Source of the DNA: an uncultured Chloroflexota bacterium
GTDB taxonomy: Bacteria; Chloroflexota; Chloroflexia; Thermomicrobiales; UBA6265
Length of the DNA stretch: 64,000 nucleotides
Reading direction: 5' to 3'
Assembly: GCA_937901745.1 (NCBI GenBank)
Contig: CALGSZ010000134.1
Coordinates: 19,104 to 83,103 of the forward strand
Notes under the pieces: model-generated
The model's input: only the letters and a program-made list of their open reading frames with translations
The model's database searches: none
Told to the model about the DNA's origin: nothing
In this document: positions 33,869 through 42,456 of the stretch, piece after piece
Layout: each line of letters opens with the position of its first letter
Numbering within the stretch: the stretch's first letter is position 1
Program-made: the position numbers and the translations under genes

Positions 33869-35614
33869 ATGACCGACAACGACACGCTCGACTATGAGTC
33901 CCTGCTCGTCGCGGATTTTGGCCGCGGCCAGTCACGGGCCTACCTGCTGGAGCAGGTCGCTGGAGCGTTCCGGTTCGTGGCGAAGGCAGAAGCGCCAACC
34001 ACCGCGGATCTGCCGTTCGAGGACCTGGCGATCGGCTGGGCACAGCTACTACGTCAGCTCGAGTGGACGACTGGTCGGGCCATCTCGCTGCGTGACGGCG
34101 TAATCCAGCCGCAAGCCGCGAACGGTGACGGCGTAGACGGCTTGCTTGTTTGCACCAGCCTCCCCGATCCGGTGCGAGTCGCTGTCCTCGAGGCGGGCAC
34201 TAGCCCCATCACCACCCCACTCCTCGAAGCCATCAAGCGGGCACACACGCGAGTCTTCCACGTCGTCGCGCCGGGTGGCCGCAAGGACGGCGGCTGGGCG
34301 GCGGCGCAGACTGAGGCGCTGCGTCAGTTCAGGCCCGAAATGGTCATCTTGATCGCGGGGTCGAATCACGCCGAGGCGCTGCCTCGCGTCATTCAGGTCG
34401 TCAAGCAAACAACCGTCGTCGGCAGCATCGCACGGGCAGTCGTTATTGCCGACGATCAGGCGCAAGAGCACGGCCTGACGGCGTTCGGCGCGAGCGTTCG
34501 CGCACGCAGCATCTCTCCTGTCACGAAGCAACCGGCAGAGATTGCCGCCGATCTCGAACGAGAGCTGTTGGAAGCCTTCCGCGCTCGCGCCTCGACTCCC
34601 GACTTCAAGCACATCGTCGCCGGCGCGACGGGCGAGATCCTTTCCCGCGCCCACGCGGTCGATCTCGTCAACCGGTTTGTCGCCCGCCGCTTCGGGCGGC
34701 GCGTCGTCACGATCGGCATTGACGATGGCGTTCACGCGCATTGGGCCAGCCCCGATGACGGCACCCTGGCGACGATCCCGAACGTCGATCTCGGTGCCGG
34801 CATCTCCGGCCTCACCGACCGCGACGTCGAGGAGGCGAAAACCTGGCTGCCGTTTGAGGCAAGCACTGACGAGCTGATCACCTGGGTGCTGAATCGCGCG
34901 ATCCGCCCGTGGACGCTGCCGGAGCACCCACGCGACCTCGCGATCGAGCAAGCGCTTACTCGGCAAATTGCACGCCGCGCCATCGCGGAAATTACTCGAA
35001 CTCAGCCACTCGCCCTCTCCGCTTGCGACTTGGTGATCGGCGGGCCCGCCTTCGCTCGCTGGAACCAGCCGGGCGCCGCCGCATTGGCACTCCTCGACTG
35101 CATTGATGCGGTGCCGAACGAGGGCGTGGTCGACCTAGCGCTCGATCAAGACGGGCTGATGGCCGTCTCCGGCGTGCTCGGTACGGTCGATCCCGCGCTG
35201 GCGTCCAACGTCTTCGAGTACGACGCGTTGATCCATCTCGGCAGCGCGGTGGTCATTGGCGGCTCCACGCACGAAGGTGATCTCGCTTGTCGCGGCGAAA
35301 TCCACTATGAGAGCGGAGAGATGGCTCAGTTCTCCGTCGCCGCGGGGAGCGTCGAGATCCTGCCGCTGCGTCCGGGCGAGACCGCGACGCTCGTCGTGCG
35401 ACCGGAGCGCCGATTCTCCGTCGGCGGCAATGCGGCCGGCAAGACGGTGACGCTGGCTGACGAGCGCAAGATCATCGGCGGGCTCGTCGGCATCATCATC
35501 GATGCCCGCAGTCGCTCCGTCGCCAATGGTGACAAGAATCGCGCGCAGAAGGTCAAGCAGTGGCTCGATGCTGTCAACGGCGTCACCCCGCCGGCCGCGC
35601 GCCGATTCGCGTAG
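33869..35614 (+). CDS. MutL-like ASKHA-fold protein (glutamate mutase L family)
   Basis: A 581-aa protein resembling the MutL/GlmL family (PF13941), whose characterised members are thought to act as chaperones or reactivases for B12-dependent glutamate mutase. The phosphate-1 loop LLVADFGRGQSRAYL and PEMVILIAGSNHAEALPRVI typical of the family are visible, as are a GGPAFARW segment and a C-terminal beta-rich part. No mutS or mutE gene is in the window, so mutase partnership is doubtful. It lies 48 bp before an unrecognised gene, apparently in one operon. GGAGGA-type SD before the ATG. Confidence 0.75.
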   Translation: MTDNDTLDYESLLVADFGRGQSRAYLLEQVAGAFRFVAKAEAPTTADLPFEDLAIGWAQLLRQLEWTTGRAISLRDGVIQPQAANGDGVDGLLVCTSLPDPVRVAVLEAGTSPITTPLLEAIKRAHTRVFHVVAPGGRKDGGWAAAQTEALRQFRPEMVILIAGSNHAEALPRVIQVVKQTTVVGSIARAVVIADDQAQEHGLTAFGASVRARSISPVTKQPAEIAADLERELLEAFRARASTPDFKHIVAGATGEILSRAHAVDLVNRFVARRFGRRVVTIGIDDGVHAHWASPDDGTLATIPNVDLGAGISGLTDRDVEEAKTWLPFEASTDELITWVLNRAIRPWTLPEHPRDLAIEQALTRQIARRAIAEITRTQPLALSACDLVIGGPAFARWNQPGAAALALLDCIDAVPNEGVVDLALDQDGLMAVSGVLGTVDPALASNVFEYDALIHLGSAVVIGGSTHEGDLACRGEIHYESGEMAQFSVAAGSVEILPLRPGETATLVVRPERRFSVGGNAAGKTVTLADERKIIGGLVGIIIDARSRSVANGDKNRAQKVKQWLDAVNGVTPPAARRFA

Positions 35615-35662
35615 TGGCTAGAGTGGATGCCAGCCATCGCTCAGTGAGGGAAGTGAGCGACC

Positions 35663-36805
35663 ATGAACGTCAATTACCCGCATCGTGAGCCGCTCGTCGT
35701 CCGCAACCACGAGCTGCGCGTCATTCGCCGATTTTCCGGTGATCCGGAGATCCGCGTTCGGGCCGGTGAGCGACTGAGCCCGGAGCGGATCATCGCTCGC
35801 ACTGATCCGGCGGACGGGGCGGTCCACGTGCCGATCGCCGATCAGCTCGGCATCGCTCCTCAGGATGTCGCCAAGAGCCTGATGCGGCCAATCGGGTCAT
35901 CGTTTGCAGCCGGTGAGGTCCTTGCTCGCACGCGCAAGGGATTGCGCAGCGTCGTCGTGACTGCCCCGGTCGCGGGTGTGCTGCTGTTGCTCGATGAGGC
36001 GACGGGGACCGCGCTGCTCGCTCCCGGAAATGGCGGCGAGATTCCGGCGCTCATCCCGGGAGACGTCGAATTCGTTGATGGCCGGCAAGCCATCTCCATC
36101 CGCACGGTTGGCGCGCGGCTATTGGGAATCGTTGGACTCGGCGAGCCAGTGCGCGGGCCGTTGCGGGTTCTTGCCAATAAGCCGGATGAGGAGCTTCAAG
36201 CATCTCAGGTGACGCCCGACCTGCACGGGGCAATTGTGGTCGGCGGCGCATGGGCGAGCGCGGCGGTGATCCGGCAACTCGTCGAAGTTGGAGCCACCGG
36301 CTTGATCACCGGTGGATTCATCGAGAAAGAGATTGCCTCGCTCTTGCCCTCCGTGACCGATGACCGGCTTGCACTCTGGCGAGTTACGCCCGGCGCTCGC
36401 GCGATCGGCGATGAGTACATGCGGGGGTTGGCGCTGGTCGCGACCGAGGGTTTCGGCCCGCTCCCGATGCACCCCGCGGCGTTCGCCCTCCTGCAGGAGT
36501 ATCAGGGTCGCGAGGCGGTTGTCTTCCCCGCCACTCGGGTCGTCGGTCAGCTGCTCCGACCGGAGATCATCATTCCCGAGCCCGACGCGCTGGACGAGGA
36601 CGGACAAACGACAATCGCGGCTTATGTCGAGGGAGCGGCTGTCCGTCTCATCGATCAGGCGTATCTCGGTCAGCATGGCGTGATTGCTGGCGTGCCGCGT
36701 CGTCGCCAATGCGCCGATGGTCCCGCGGTCGACATCATTGATGTCGAGCTTTCCAACGGCAAGCGTCTAACCGTGCCGCTGGCGAACCTCGAAATCGTCG
36801 CGTAG
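35663..36805 (+). CDS. Unknown protein, operon partner of the MutL-like gene
   Basis: A 380-aa cytosolic protein of no family I can name. The N-terminal half contains short beta-rich segments like a barrel-sandwich (biotinyl-lipoyl-type) fold: VVTAPVAGVLLLLDEATG near 100, but without the modified lysine. The middle (about 195-280) has Gly-rich, Rossmann-like GAIVVGGAWASAAVIRQLVEVGATGLITGGF. The C-terminus (about 345-380) looks like a small KOW/SH3-type barrel. The 48-bp spacing and a following terminator make it the last gene of the operon with the MutL-like protein. Confidence 0.6.
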   Translation: MNVNYPHREPLVVRNHELRVIRRFSGDPEIRVRAGERLSPERIIARTDPADGAVHVPIADQLGIAPQDVAKSLMRPIGSSFAAGEVLARTRKGLRSVVVTAPVAGVLLLLDEATGTALLAPGNGGEIPALIPGDVEFVDGRQAISIRTVGARLLGIVGLGEPVRGPLRVLANKPDEELQASQVTPDLHGAIVVGGAWASAAVIRQLVEVGATGLITGGFIEKEIASLLPSVTDDRLALWRVTPGARAIGDEYMRGLALVATEGFGPLPMHPAAFALLQEYQGREAVVFPATRVVGQLLRPEIIIPEPDALDEDGQTTIAAYVEGAAVRLIDQAYLGQHGVIAGVPRRRQCADGPAVDIIDVELSNGKRLTVPLANLEIVA

Positions 36806-36850
36806 ACGCGCTCCACCCCTTTCATTTGACCGCGGAACTCGGTGTTGAAC

Positions 36851-36883
36851 GAGCGGCGTGTAAACGCGCCGCTCTTGCTTTGT
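36851..36883 (+). terminator. Rho-independent terminator after the MutL-like operon
   Basis: GAGCGGCG (36851-36858) and CGCCGCTC (36867-36874) form an 8-bp stem with an 8-nt loop, followed by TTGCTTTGT. Confidence 0.75.
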
Positions 36884-36954
36884 CTCGGCCCCTGACTGCC
36901 TGGCGTCGAAATCGCCGGTAAGGCTGTTGCTGTCCAGGAACGAGCCGCCCAGCC

Positions 36955-37005
36955 TTGCGACAAATCCGCGAGCGGGGTATGCTGGCCTCAGGTGTACGTA
37001 CACCT
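36955..37005 (+). promoter_or_regulatory. Promoter with a perfect 16-bp palindrome at the start site
   Basis: TTGCGA (36955-36960), a 17-bp spacer and TATGCT (36978-36983) form a good promoter. AGGTGTACGTACACCT (36990-37005) is a perfect 16-bp palindrome right at the expected transcription start. This is a textbook repressor-operator position, controlling the secreted LysM/C39 gene that begins at 37041. Confidence 0.65.
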
Positions 37006-37040
37006 CAGCAAGAACCGATGCCCCGCCGCGGAGGAGCGTA

Positions 37041-38135
37041 ATGTCGTTTGGGAAGGGTTTCGTCGGGTCGGGCGCCGGAAGTGCGATGCGTCACCAGTCG
37101 CTCCGAGCGCGCTGGCGCCACGCATGCGCCGCGCTGCTGATCGCGACGGTGGCGCTGGCGGCAATATCCCCGGCAGCAAACGCCCAGCAACGCTACCGAG
37201 TCCAGCCTGGGGACACGCTTACGAGCGTCGCGGAGCGGTTCGGTGTCGATCCTGAAGCGATTCTCCGTGCCAGCTGGATTCTCGATCCTCCCAATCTGCA
37301 GCCTGGCGAGGTCATCATCATTCCGGATCCCGGTCAAACGCCCGAGGAAGCGGCGCTGGTTGCCGCCGAGCGCGAAGGCACGAGTCCGTGGGTCCGCGAC
37401 GCCTACTACGTCCAATCCGGCGACACGCTCTCAGATATCGCCGTCAGTTACGACGTGGCTCTCGAGGACCTGATCGCCTTCAACGGCATCACCGATCCTG
37501 ATACGTTGGAAGTCGGTCAGCGCATCTTGATTCCGGGCTCAGGAGAGCAGGACGCTTCGGCCGCGAGCAGTTCCTTCCCCTACTCCGGTCACCCGTATTT
37601 CCCGCAGGTGCCCGCGTATCAGCAATCCCGAAATCTTAGCTGCGAGTACGCCGCGGTCTACATTGCCACCAGCGCCTTCGGCAATGGCATTCCGGAATCC
37701 GTGTATATAGATGCGATCCCGCTGGCCCGGAATCCCCATTACGGCTATCGAGGCGACATCGACGGAGCATGGGGCGGGTATGACGACTACGGCATCTACC
37801 CCGAGCCGCTGGTGCCGATCCTGAATGAGTACGGCTTCGCCGGCGAGGTCTTCTACAGCGACGGTGATCCGACGCCTTTGATGGCTCACCTTGACGCTGG
37901 TCACCCGGTCATCGTCTGGCTAGCGCTGTGGGGCGACACAGGCGTGGTCTATGACGACGAAGGCGTCTATACCGTGTTCGCCGGCGCGCACGCGGTGACG
38001 GCGTATGCCTATGACGACGCCGGCGTCTATGTGTCTGACCCGGGTTCGGGCCGCTACCAGTTCTTCACCTGGGATTCGTTCCTCTACCACTGGTCGGTGA
38101 TGGACGGGATGTCGCTCGCGATTTACCCGCTCTAG
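37041..38135 (+). CDS. Secreted protein with two LysM domains and a C39-like peptidase domain
   Basis: A 364-aa exported protein. A long signal peptide precedes AANAQQ (about residue 50). Two LysM domains follow (YRVQPGDTLTSVAERF and YYVQSGDTLSDIAVSY), which bind peptidoglycan or chitin. The C-terminal domain (about 205-364) resembles Peptidase_C39_2: the candidate nucleophile is the Cys in NLSCEYA, and the His is in GAHAVTAYAYDD. GGAGGAG precedes the ATG at 37041. It may be a cell-wall-associated cysteine peptidase. Secretion and LysM are clear; peptidase activity is inference. Confidence 0.85.
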   Translation: MSFGKGFVGSGAGSAMRHQSLRARWRHACAALLIATVALAAISPAANAQQRYRVQPGDTLTSVAERFGVDPEAILRASWILDPPNLQPGEVIIIPDPGQTPEEAALVAAEREGTSPWVRDAYYVQSGDTLSDIAVSYDVALEDLIAFNGITDPDTLEVGQRILIPGSGEQDASAASSSFPYSGHPYFPQVPAYQQSRNLSCEYAAVYIATSAFGNGIPESVYIDAIPLARNPHYGYRGDIDGAWGGYDDYGIYPEPLVPILNEYGFAGEVFYSDGDPTPLMAHLDAGHPVIVWLALWGDTGVVYDDEGVYTVFAGAHAVTAYAYDDAGVYVSDPGSGRYQFFTWDSFLYHWSVMDGMSLAIYPL

Positions 38136-38179
38136 TCAATCAGCGAGCTCCAGTCGCAATGTCACGCCACGGGTGGGGT

Positions 38180-38191
38180 GGTAGCGCTACC
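38180..38191. terminator. Palindrome between convergent genes
   Basis: GGTAGCGCTACC is a perfect 12-bp palindrome in the 62-bp gap between the LysM/C39 gene and the convergent protease gene. It could help terminate both, but there is no T-run. Confidence 0.3.
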
Positions 38192-38197
38192 GGTACC

Positions 38198-39943
38198 CTA
38201 CATGCTCAAGCGACGCAGGGCACGAACCTGGTCCACGACCATCGGGCGTACCTTGCCAGCGATATCTGGACGAACTCCTTCGAGATCTTCGAAGGACCGG
38301 TAGATGCGATCGATGACGATTCGGATCTCATCGGGCTTTGGCGGCCCGAAGCGTGGGGCTGGATAGGGATGCGTGATGCGATCCCAGAACTCTATGAACC
38401 GGTCGTAGTCCTCACCCCACCCCTCTGACATCCCTTCGACTTCGTATTCATTCACGGATACGAGCGGACGGCCTTGCGTCACATCATCGCTAGCTTGCGC
38501 CTCGACCGGAATCGAGTAGGCGCCGTCAGCGGGCCGATTCGTGAGCGTAAGTTCTCCCGATTTCGGATCGATCTCGAATAGGACCTCCACGGCCCGTGAG
38601 GGGCTGACAGACACAATCGCCGTTCCACTCGTCGTCGTGAGTCTGACATTCCCCACAAACCAGGTCACGCTTACCGAGCGCTGAGCATCGTACGGACTTC
38701 GACCGCCGATGCCGAACACAAACGGTCGAAACCGCGTCTTCCGAGTCGTTTCCCGCCGCTCCCAAGTGAATTCCCCGAAGATCTCCCAGCCCGGGATCGG
38801 CCGTTTCTCAGTGGAGATCACGCGAACTGCGTCTTCAGACGAAGTCTCCACCAAGATTCCTGGAGAGGATTGGCGATCCACGCGAACGCGAACGAATCCG
38901 GGGGGATCGCTATACATCTGTTCCTGACTGACATGCACGACGACCGATCCCTTGGGGGTGTCCACTATGACATCGGTGTCTGGCGTGGGGAAGCAAATGC
39001 GGCCCGAGTACCAAACGACAGGAATCGTCGTACCCGGTGCATCGCGAATGACATGGATGACGATACCTCTCCGGTCGCGCTCATCACCGGCAGCGGCGAG
39101 TCCCGCGTCCCAGCGCGTATTCGCATAGTGATCAAACGGTTGCCTGTACTCGACATACACCCTGCCGCGTCCTTTGTCGTCCTCTCCGGCCGGGTGGAAG
39201 ACGAGGAGTTCCGCTCCACCGCGAACAGCGCTGCCTGCTGAATGCAGGGTGACATACTCAAGATCCCCGCCCTCGTAACAGTGACGAACCTGACCAATAG
39301 TTTCGAGGGCTAGTGGATGGTAGAAGTGCAGCGCCGCGCGAGACACCATTGGGCCGGCGCGTCCAGATCCTGGGAATCCGTCCGCCATGGGAAGCGTAGT
39401 GGTAGGATCGGCTTCCGCAAACGTTTCGGCTGACATGATATCGTAAGGGTCACCGTAGATCGGAAAGTAATCAGGCTTGTTATCATCAATCCAATCGCCA
39501 CCGGTATTGAGAATGCCGTAGGTATCGCCGAACCCGAGCAAATGACCAATCTCGTGGGCAAAAAGCGAATGAGAGTTGAAAACTTGCATGATGTTGGCAG
39601 AATCGAGCCTTCCGCCGTCGTATCCCTTACCACCGACATGCCCAGGCGAAACGATCACGATGCAGTGGTCATACTTACTCAAATCGATGCCATCCACGGT
39701 CGCTGCGTCCCGCGCCACGCGCAGAATCTCACTCCTGGCAGATGGAGGCGGGGGCAACGTGACCGGATACGGACCAAAGCAATCGACAGCGGAAAATCTA
39801 ATCCAGTTGCCTGAGCACTGCTCCCAATATTTCGCGACTGAATCGGGACTGGTTAGCAAGAAGTTTCGCGCTTGTGCTGGAGTCGGGCCGGTTCCACCGT
39901 CATGCTCGATAAGAATTACGGCAAAGCTTCGGGTGACGGGCAT
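38198..39943 (-). CDS. Metzincin-type zinc metalloprotease (M6-like)
   Basis: A 581-aa protein with the zinc motif HEIGHLLGFGD (residues 130-140) and a downstream Met-turn (DIMSA, Met near 170), typical of metzincins such as immune inhibitor A-like M6 peptidases. The N-terminal region (PVTRSFAVILIEHDG) and the beta-rich C-terminal half (from about 330) are not recognised. No signal peptide is evident from the ATG at 39943, which has GGAGG six bases upstream. The gene and its flank look poorer in GC than their neighbours by eye, a hint of transfer. It is convergent with the LysM/C39 gene. Confidence 0.75.
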   Translation of the reverse strand: MPVTRSFAVILIEHDGGTGPTPAQARNFLLTSPDSVAKYWEQCSGNWIRFSAVDCFGPYPVTLPPPPSARSEILRVARDAATVDGIDLSKYDHCIVIVSPGHVGGKGYDGGRLDSANIMQVFNSHSLFAHEIGHLLGFGDTYGILNTGGDWIDDNKPDYFPIYGDPYDIMSAETFAEADPTTTLPMADGFPGSGRAGPMVSRAALHFYHPLALETIGQVRHCYEGGDLEYVTLHSAGSAVRGGAELLVFHPAGEDDKGRGRVYVEYRQPFDHYANTRWDAGLAAAGDERDRRGIVIHVIRDAPGTTIPVVWYSGRICFPTPDTDVIVDTPKGSVVVHVSQEQMYSDPPGFVRVRVDRQSSPGILVETSSEDAVRVISTEKRPIPGWEIFGEFTWERRETTRKTRFRPFVFGIGGRSPYDAQRSVSVTWFVGNVRLTTTSGTAIVSVSPSRAVEVLFEIDPKSGELTLTNRPADGAYSIPVEAQASDDVTQGRPLVSVNEYEVEGMSEGWGEDYDRFIEFWDRITHPYPAPRFGPPKPDEIRIVIDRIYRSFEDLEGVRPDIAGKVRPMVVDQVRALRRLSM

Positions 39944-40155
39944 GGGGCGCCTCCAGTCGAGAAGCAAAACGATGTGCCGCTAGGCAATCGAACCAATCCA
40001 AACAACTCAACGGTGAAGCGGGCCGGCGCCGGATCAGTGCAGCCTCCCCACGGAGTGACTTCCCAAGGGGATCGATTACGAGTAAGTCCGTGGAGCACTG
40101 GTGTACGGCATCGGCAGAACCTTTGTGTGGCGCAAGAAAGAGGGATCTCGTCCGT

Positions 40156-40183
40156 AACTTAGCATTCTTCACGCACGAGTCAA
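40156..40183 (-). promoter_or_regulatory. Promoter candidate for the metalloprotease gene (TTGACT-16-TAAGTT)
   Basis: On the minus strand TTGACT (40178-40183), a 16-bp spacer and TAAGTT (40156-40161) lie about 215 bp before the protease start. The 39944-40413 gap is visibly A/T-richer than its surroundings and holds no other clear feature. No good promoter was found for the ABC exporter on the plus strand. Confidence 0.4.
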
Positions 40184-40413
40184 TAGGCAGTTCAGCTGGG
40201 ATAAGATTCTCACCGAAATCGACCACATTGTAATGAGTTCGAACGACAATCTAGCCTTTTCCAGATGTCCTGGCTCGCTGCAATTGACTTGGCTCTCTTG
40301 AGCGCGCAGAGTTCGCTGAGCGGCCCCTGCTCACCTTTCTAGCGAACCTAGCCGAACGTGCAGGTCACCCTTCGCGCCGCATCCGTCATACTTCGTCCCA
40401 GGAATCGGGCGCC

Positions 40414-42456
40414 TTGAGCGCCGGTGTAGAGATCGGGACGGCGGAACAGCAGGTGCAGCGCGGCGCGGGACGAATCGGCCGAATGATGGGAGGGGGACGC
40501 CCCCTTCCGGAAGAGCTCATCAACAGATCAGTCGATCGAAAGACGATTCGGCGCGTCGCGTCCTTCTTTCGACCCTATTGGAAACGCGTCGTCCTCACGA
40601 TCATCGCGATTCTAGTCGTCGCCGGCATCGGGCTGATCAATCCGATCCTCCTCAAGCTCATCATCGACGACGCCATCCCCAGTCGCGATCTCGGCAAGCT
40701 CTACTTCTACGTTCTCGCGATGATCGCGCTGCCGATCATCTCCGGACTGATCGGCGTCGGCCAGAGCTACCTGAACACGGTCATCGGTCAGCGCGTCATG
40801 CGCGACCTTCGCGATGCGCTCTACACCCACCTGCAGCGCATGCCCCTGCGTTTCTTCACCGTGACGCGGACCGGGGAAATCCAATCCCGGCTCTCGAACG
40901 ATGTGGGAGGCGTGCAGCAGGTCGTCACCGAGACAGCCACGAGCATCGTTAGCAACCTCGCGACCGCGATCTCGACGATCGTGGCGATGTGGCTAATCAG
41001 CTGGCAGCTGTCACTCCTATCGCTCGGACTCCTGCCCATCTTCTTGCTGCTCACCTACAAGGTTGGGACGCTGCGGCGCGAGCTCGCGGCTACGACACAG
41101 CGCACCGTCGCGGACTTGACCGCGCTGACGGAAGAAACGCTCTCCGTGAGCGGCGTGCTGCTGACGAAGGTGTTCGGCCGGCAGCAGTACCAAGCCGAGA
41201 GATTCCGCGCTGAGAACGCCCGCTTGGCGTCCCTCCAAGTGAGGCAGCAGATGGTCGGGCGCTGGTTCTTCATGATCGTCTCGACCTTTTTCTCGATCAC
41301 GCCCGCCGTCGTCTACTGGTACGCTGGCCGGAAGATCATCGGTGGCGATGCCTCGCTGACGGTCGGAGACATCGTTGCCTTCACCACGCTCCAAAGCAGG
41401 CTCTACTTCCCGCTAGGCCAGCTGCTCAACGTCCAGGTCGAGATCCAGGGAGCACTCGCCCTCTTCGACCGCATCTTCGAGTACCTCGATCTCCCGGTTG
41501 AGATCACCGACCGGCCCGGCGCGATCGCGCTCGACCCGGCTCAGGTTCGCGGCGAGGTTCGCTTCCGGCACGTGTATTTCCGGTACAAGGACACGCCGAC
41601 GCCTGAAACTCCCGCCGCAGGTGAAGCTGGCCAGCTAGAAACCGATGTGCGGGCGGAAGATCAGCTCACGGATCCCGCGACAGAGGTCGCGGCTCAGAAT
41701 GGCGGGCCGAGGCCGTTCACGCTCGAAGACATCGATTTCGTGGCCAGGCCCGGGCAGCTCGTGGCGCTGGTTGGACCGAGCGGCGCCGGCAAGTCGACGA
41801 TCACTCTCTTGATTCCGCGCCTCTACGACGTTGACGCTGGATCTGTCGAAATTGATGGGCACGACGTGCGCGACATTCAGCTCGAGAGCCTCGGGCGGAT
41901 CATCGGCATGGTCACGCAGGAAACGTATCTCTTCCACGCGACAATCCGAGACAACATCGCGTACGGCAAGCTCGAGGCGACTCAGGAAGAAATCGAGGCC
42001 GCCGCTCGCGCAGCCGCCATTCATGACCGGATCATGGAGCTTCCAGACGGCTATGACACGGTCGTTGGCGAGCGCGGTTACAAGCTCTCCGGCGGCGAGA
42101 AGCAGCGCGTCGCAATCGCGCGAGTCATCCTCAAGGACCCGCGCATCCTCATCCTCGATGAGGCGACTAGCGCGCTCGACACGCGGTCCGAGCGGTTGAT
42201 CCAGGCCGCGCTCGAGCAGCTGATGCAGGGGCGGACGACGATCGCCATCGCTCACCGGCTCAGCACGATCCTGGCCGCCGACCAAATCCTAGTCATCGAC
42301 CGTGGGCGCATCGTCGAGCGGGGAACGCACGACGAGCTACTCGCCCTGGGCGGACTCTACGCACGCCTCTATCGAGAGCAGTTCCGGAGTGCGACCGAGC
42401 AGCCGCGGCTCGATCCGAGTCTTGCCTCCTCCGGAGTGGCCGCCGCTGACGACTAG
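40414..42456 (+). CDS. ABC exporter half-transporter (MsbA/LmrA-like)
   Basis: A 680-aa fused TMD-NBD protein. Six helices occupy about residues 45-340. The NBD has Walker A GPSGAGKS (near 454), the Q-loop VTQETYLFHATIRDN, signature LSGGEKQRVAIARVIL and Walker B ILILDEATSALD with an H-loop AHRLSTI. Such proteins homodimerise and export lipids or drugs. Between the A-loop tyrosine (near 387) and the next strand is an extra acidic segment of about 45 residues. The start is probably TTG 40414 with AGGA 10 nt upstream; ATG 40483/40486 are alternatives. Its last four bases overlap the convergent MFS gene. Confidence 0.9.
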   Translation: MSAGVEIGTAEQQVQRGAGRIGRMMGGGRPLPEELINRSVDRKTIRRVASFFRPYWKRVVLTIIAILVVAGIGLINPILLKLIIDDAIPSRDLGKLYFYVLAMIALPIISGLIGVGQSYLNTVIGQRVMRDLRDALYTHLQRMPLRFFTVTRTGEIQSRLSNDVGGVQQVVTETATSIVSNLATAISTIVAMWLISWQLSLLSLGLLPIFLLLTYKVGTLRRELAATTQRTVADLTALTEETLSVSGVLLTKVFGRQQYQAERFRAENARLASLQVRQQMVGRWFFMIVSTFFSITPAVVYWYAGRKIIGGDASLTVGDIVAFTTLQSRLYFPLGQLLNVQVEIQGALALFDRIFEYLDLPVEITDRPGAIALDPAQVRGEVRFRHVYFRYKDTPTPETPAAGEAGQLETDVRAEDQLTDPATEVAAQNGGPRPFTLEDIDFVARPGQLVALVGPSGAGKSTITLLIPRLYDVDAGSVEIDGHDVRDIQLESLGRIIGMVTQETYLFHATIRDNIAYGKLEATQEEIEAAARAAAIHDRIMELPDGYDTVVGERGYKLSGGEKQRVAIARVILKDPRILILDEATSALDTRSERLIQAALEQLMQGRTTIAIAHRLSTILAADQILVIDRGRIVERGTHDELLALGGLYARLYREQFRSATEQPRLDPSLASSGVAAADD

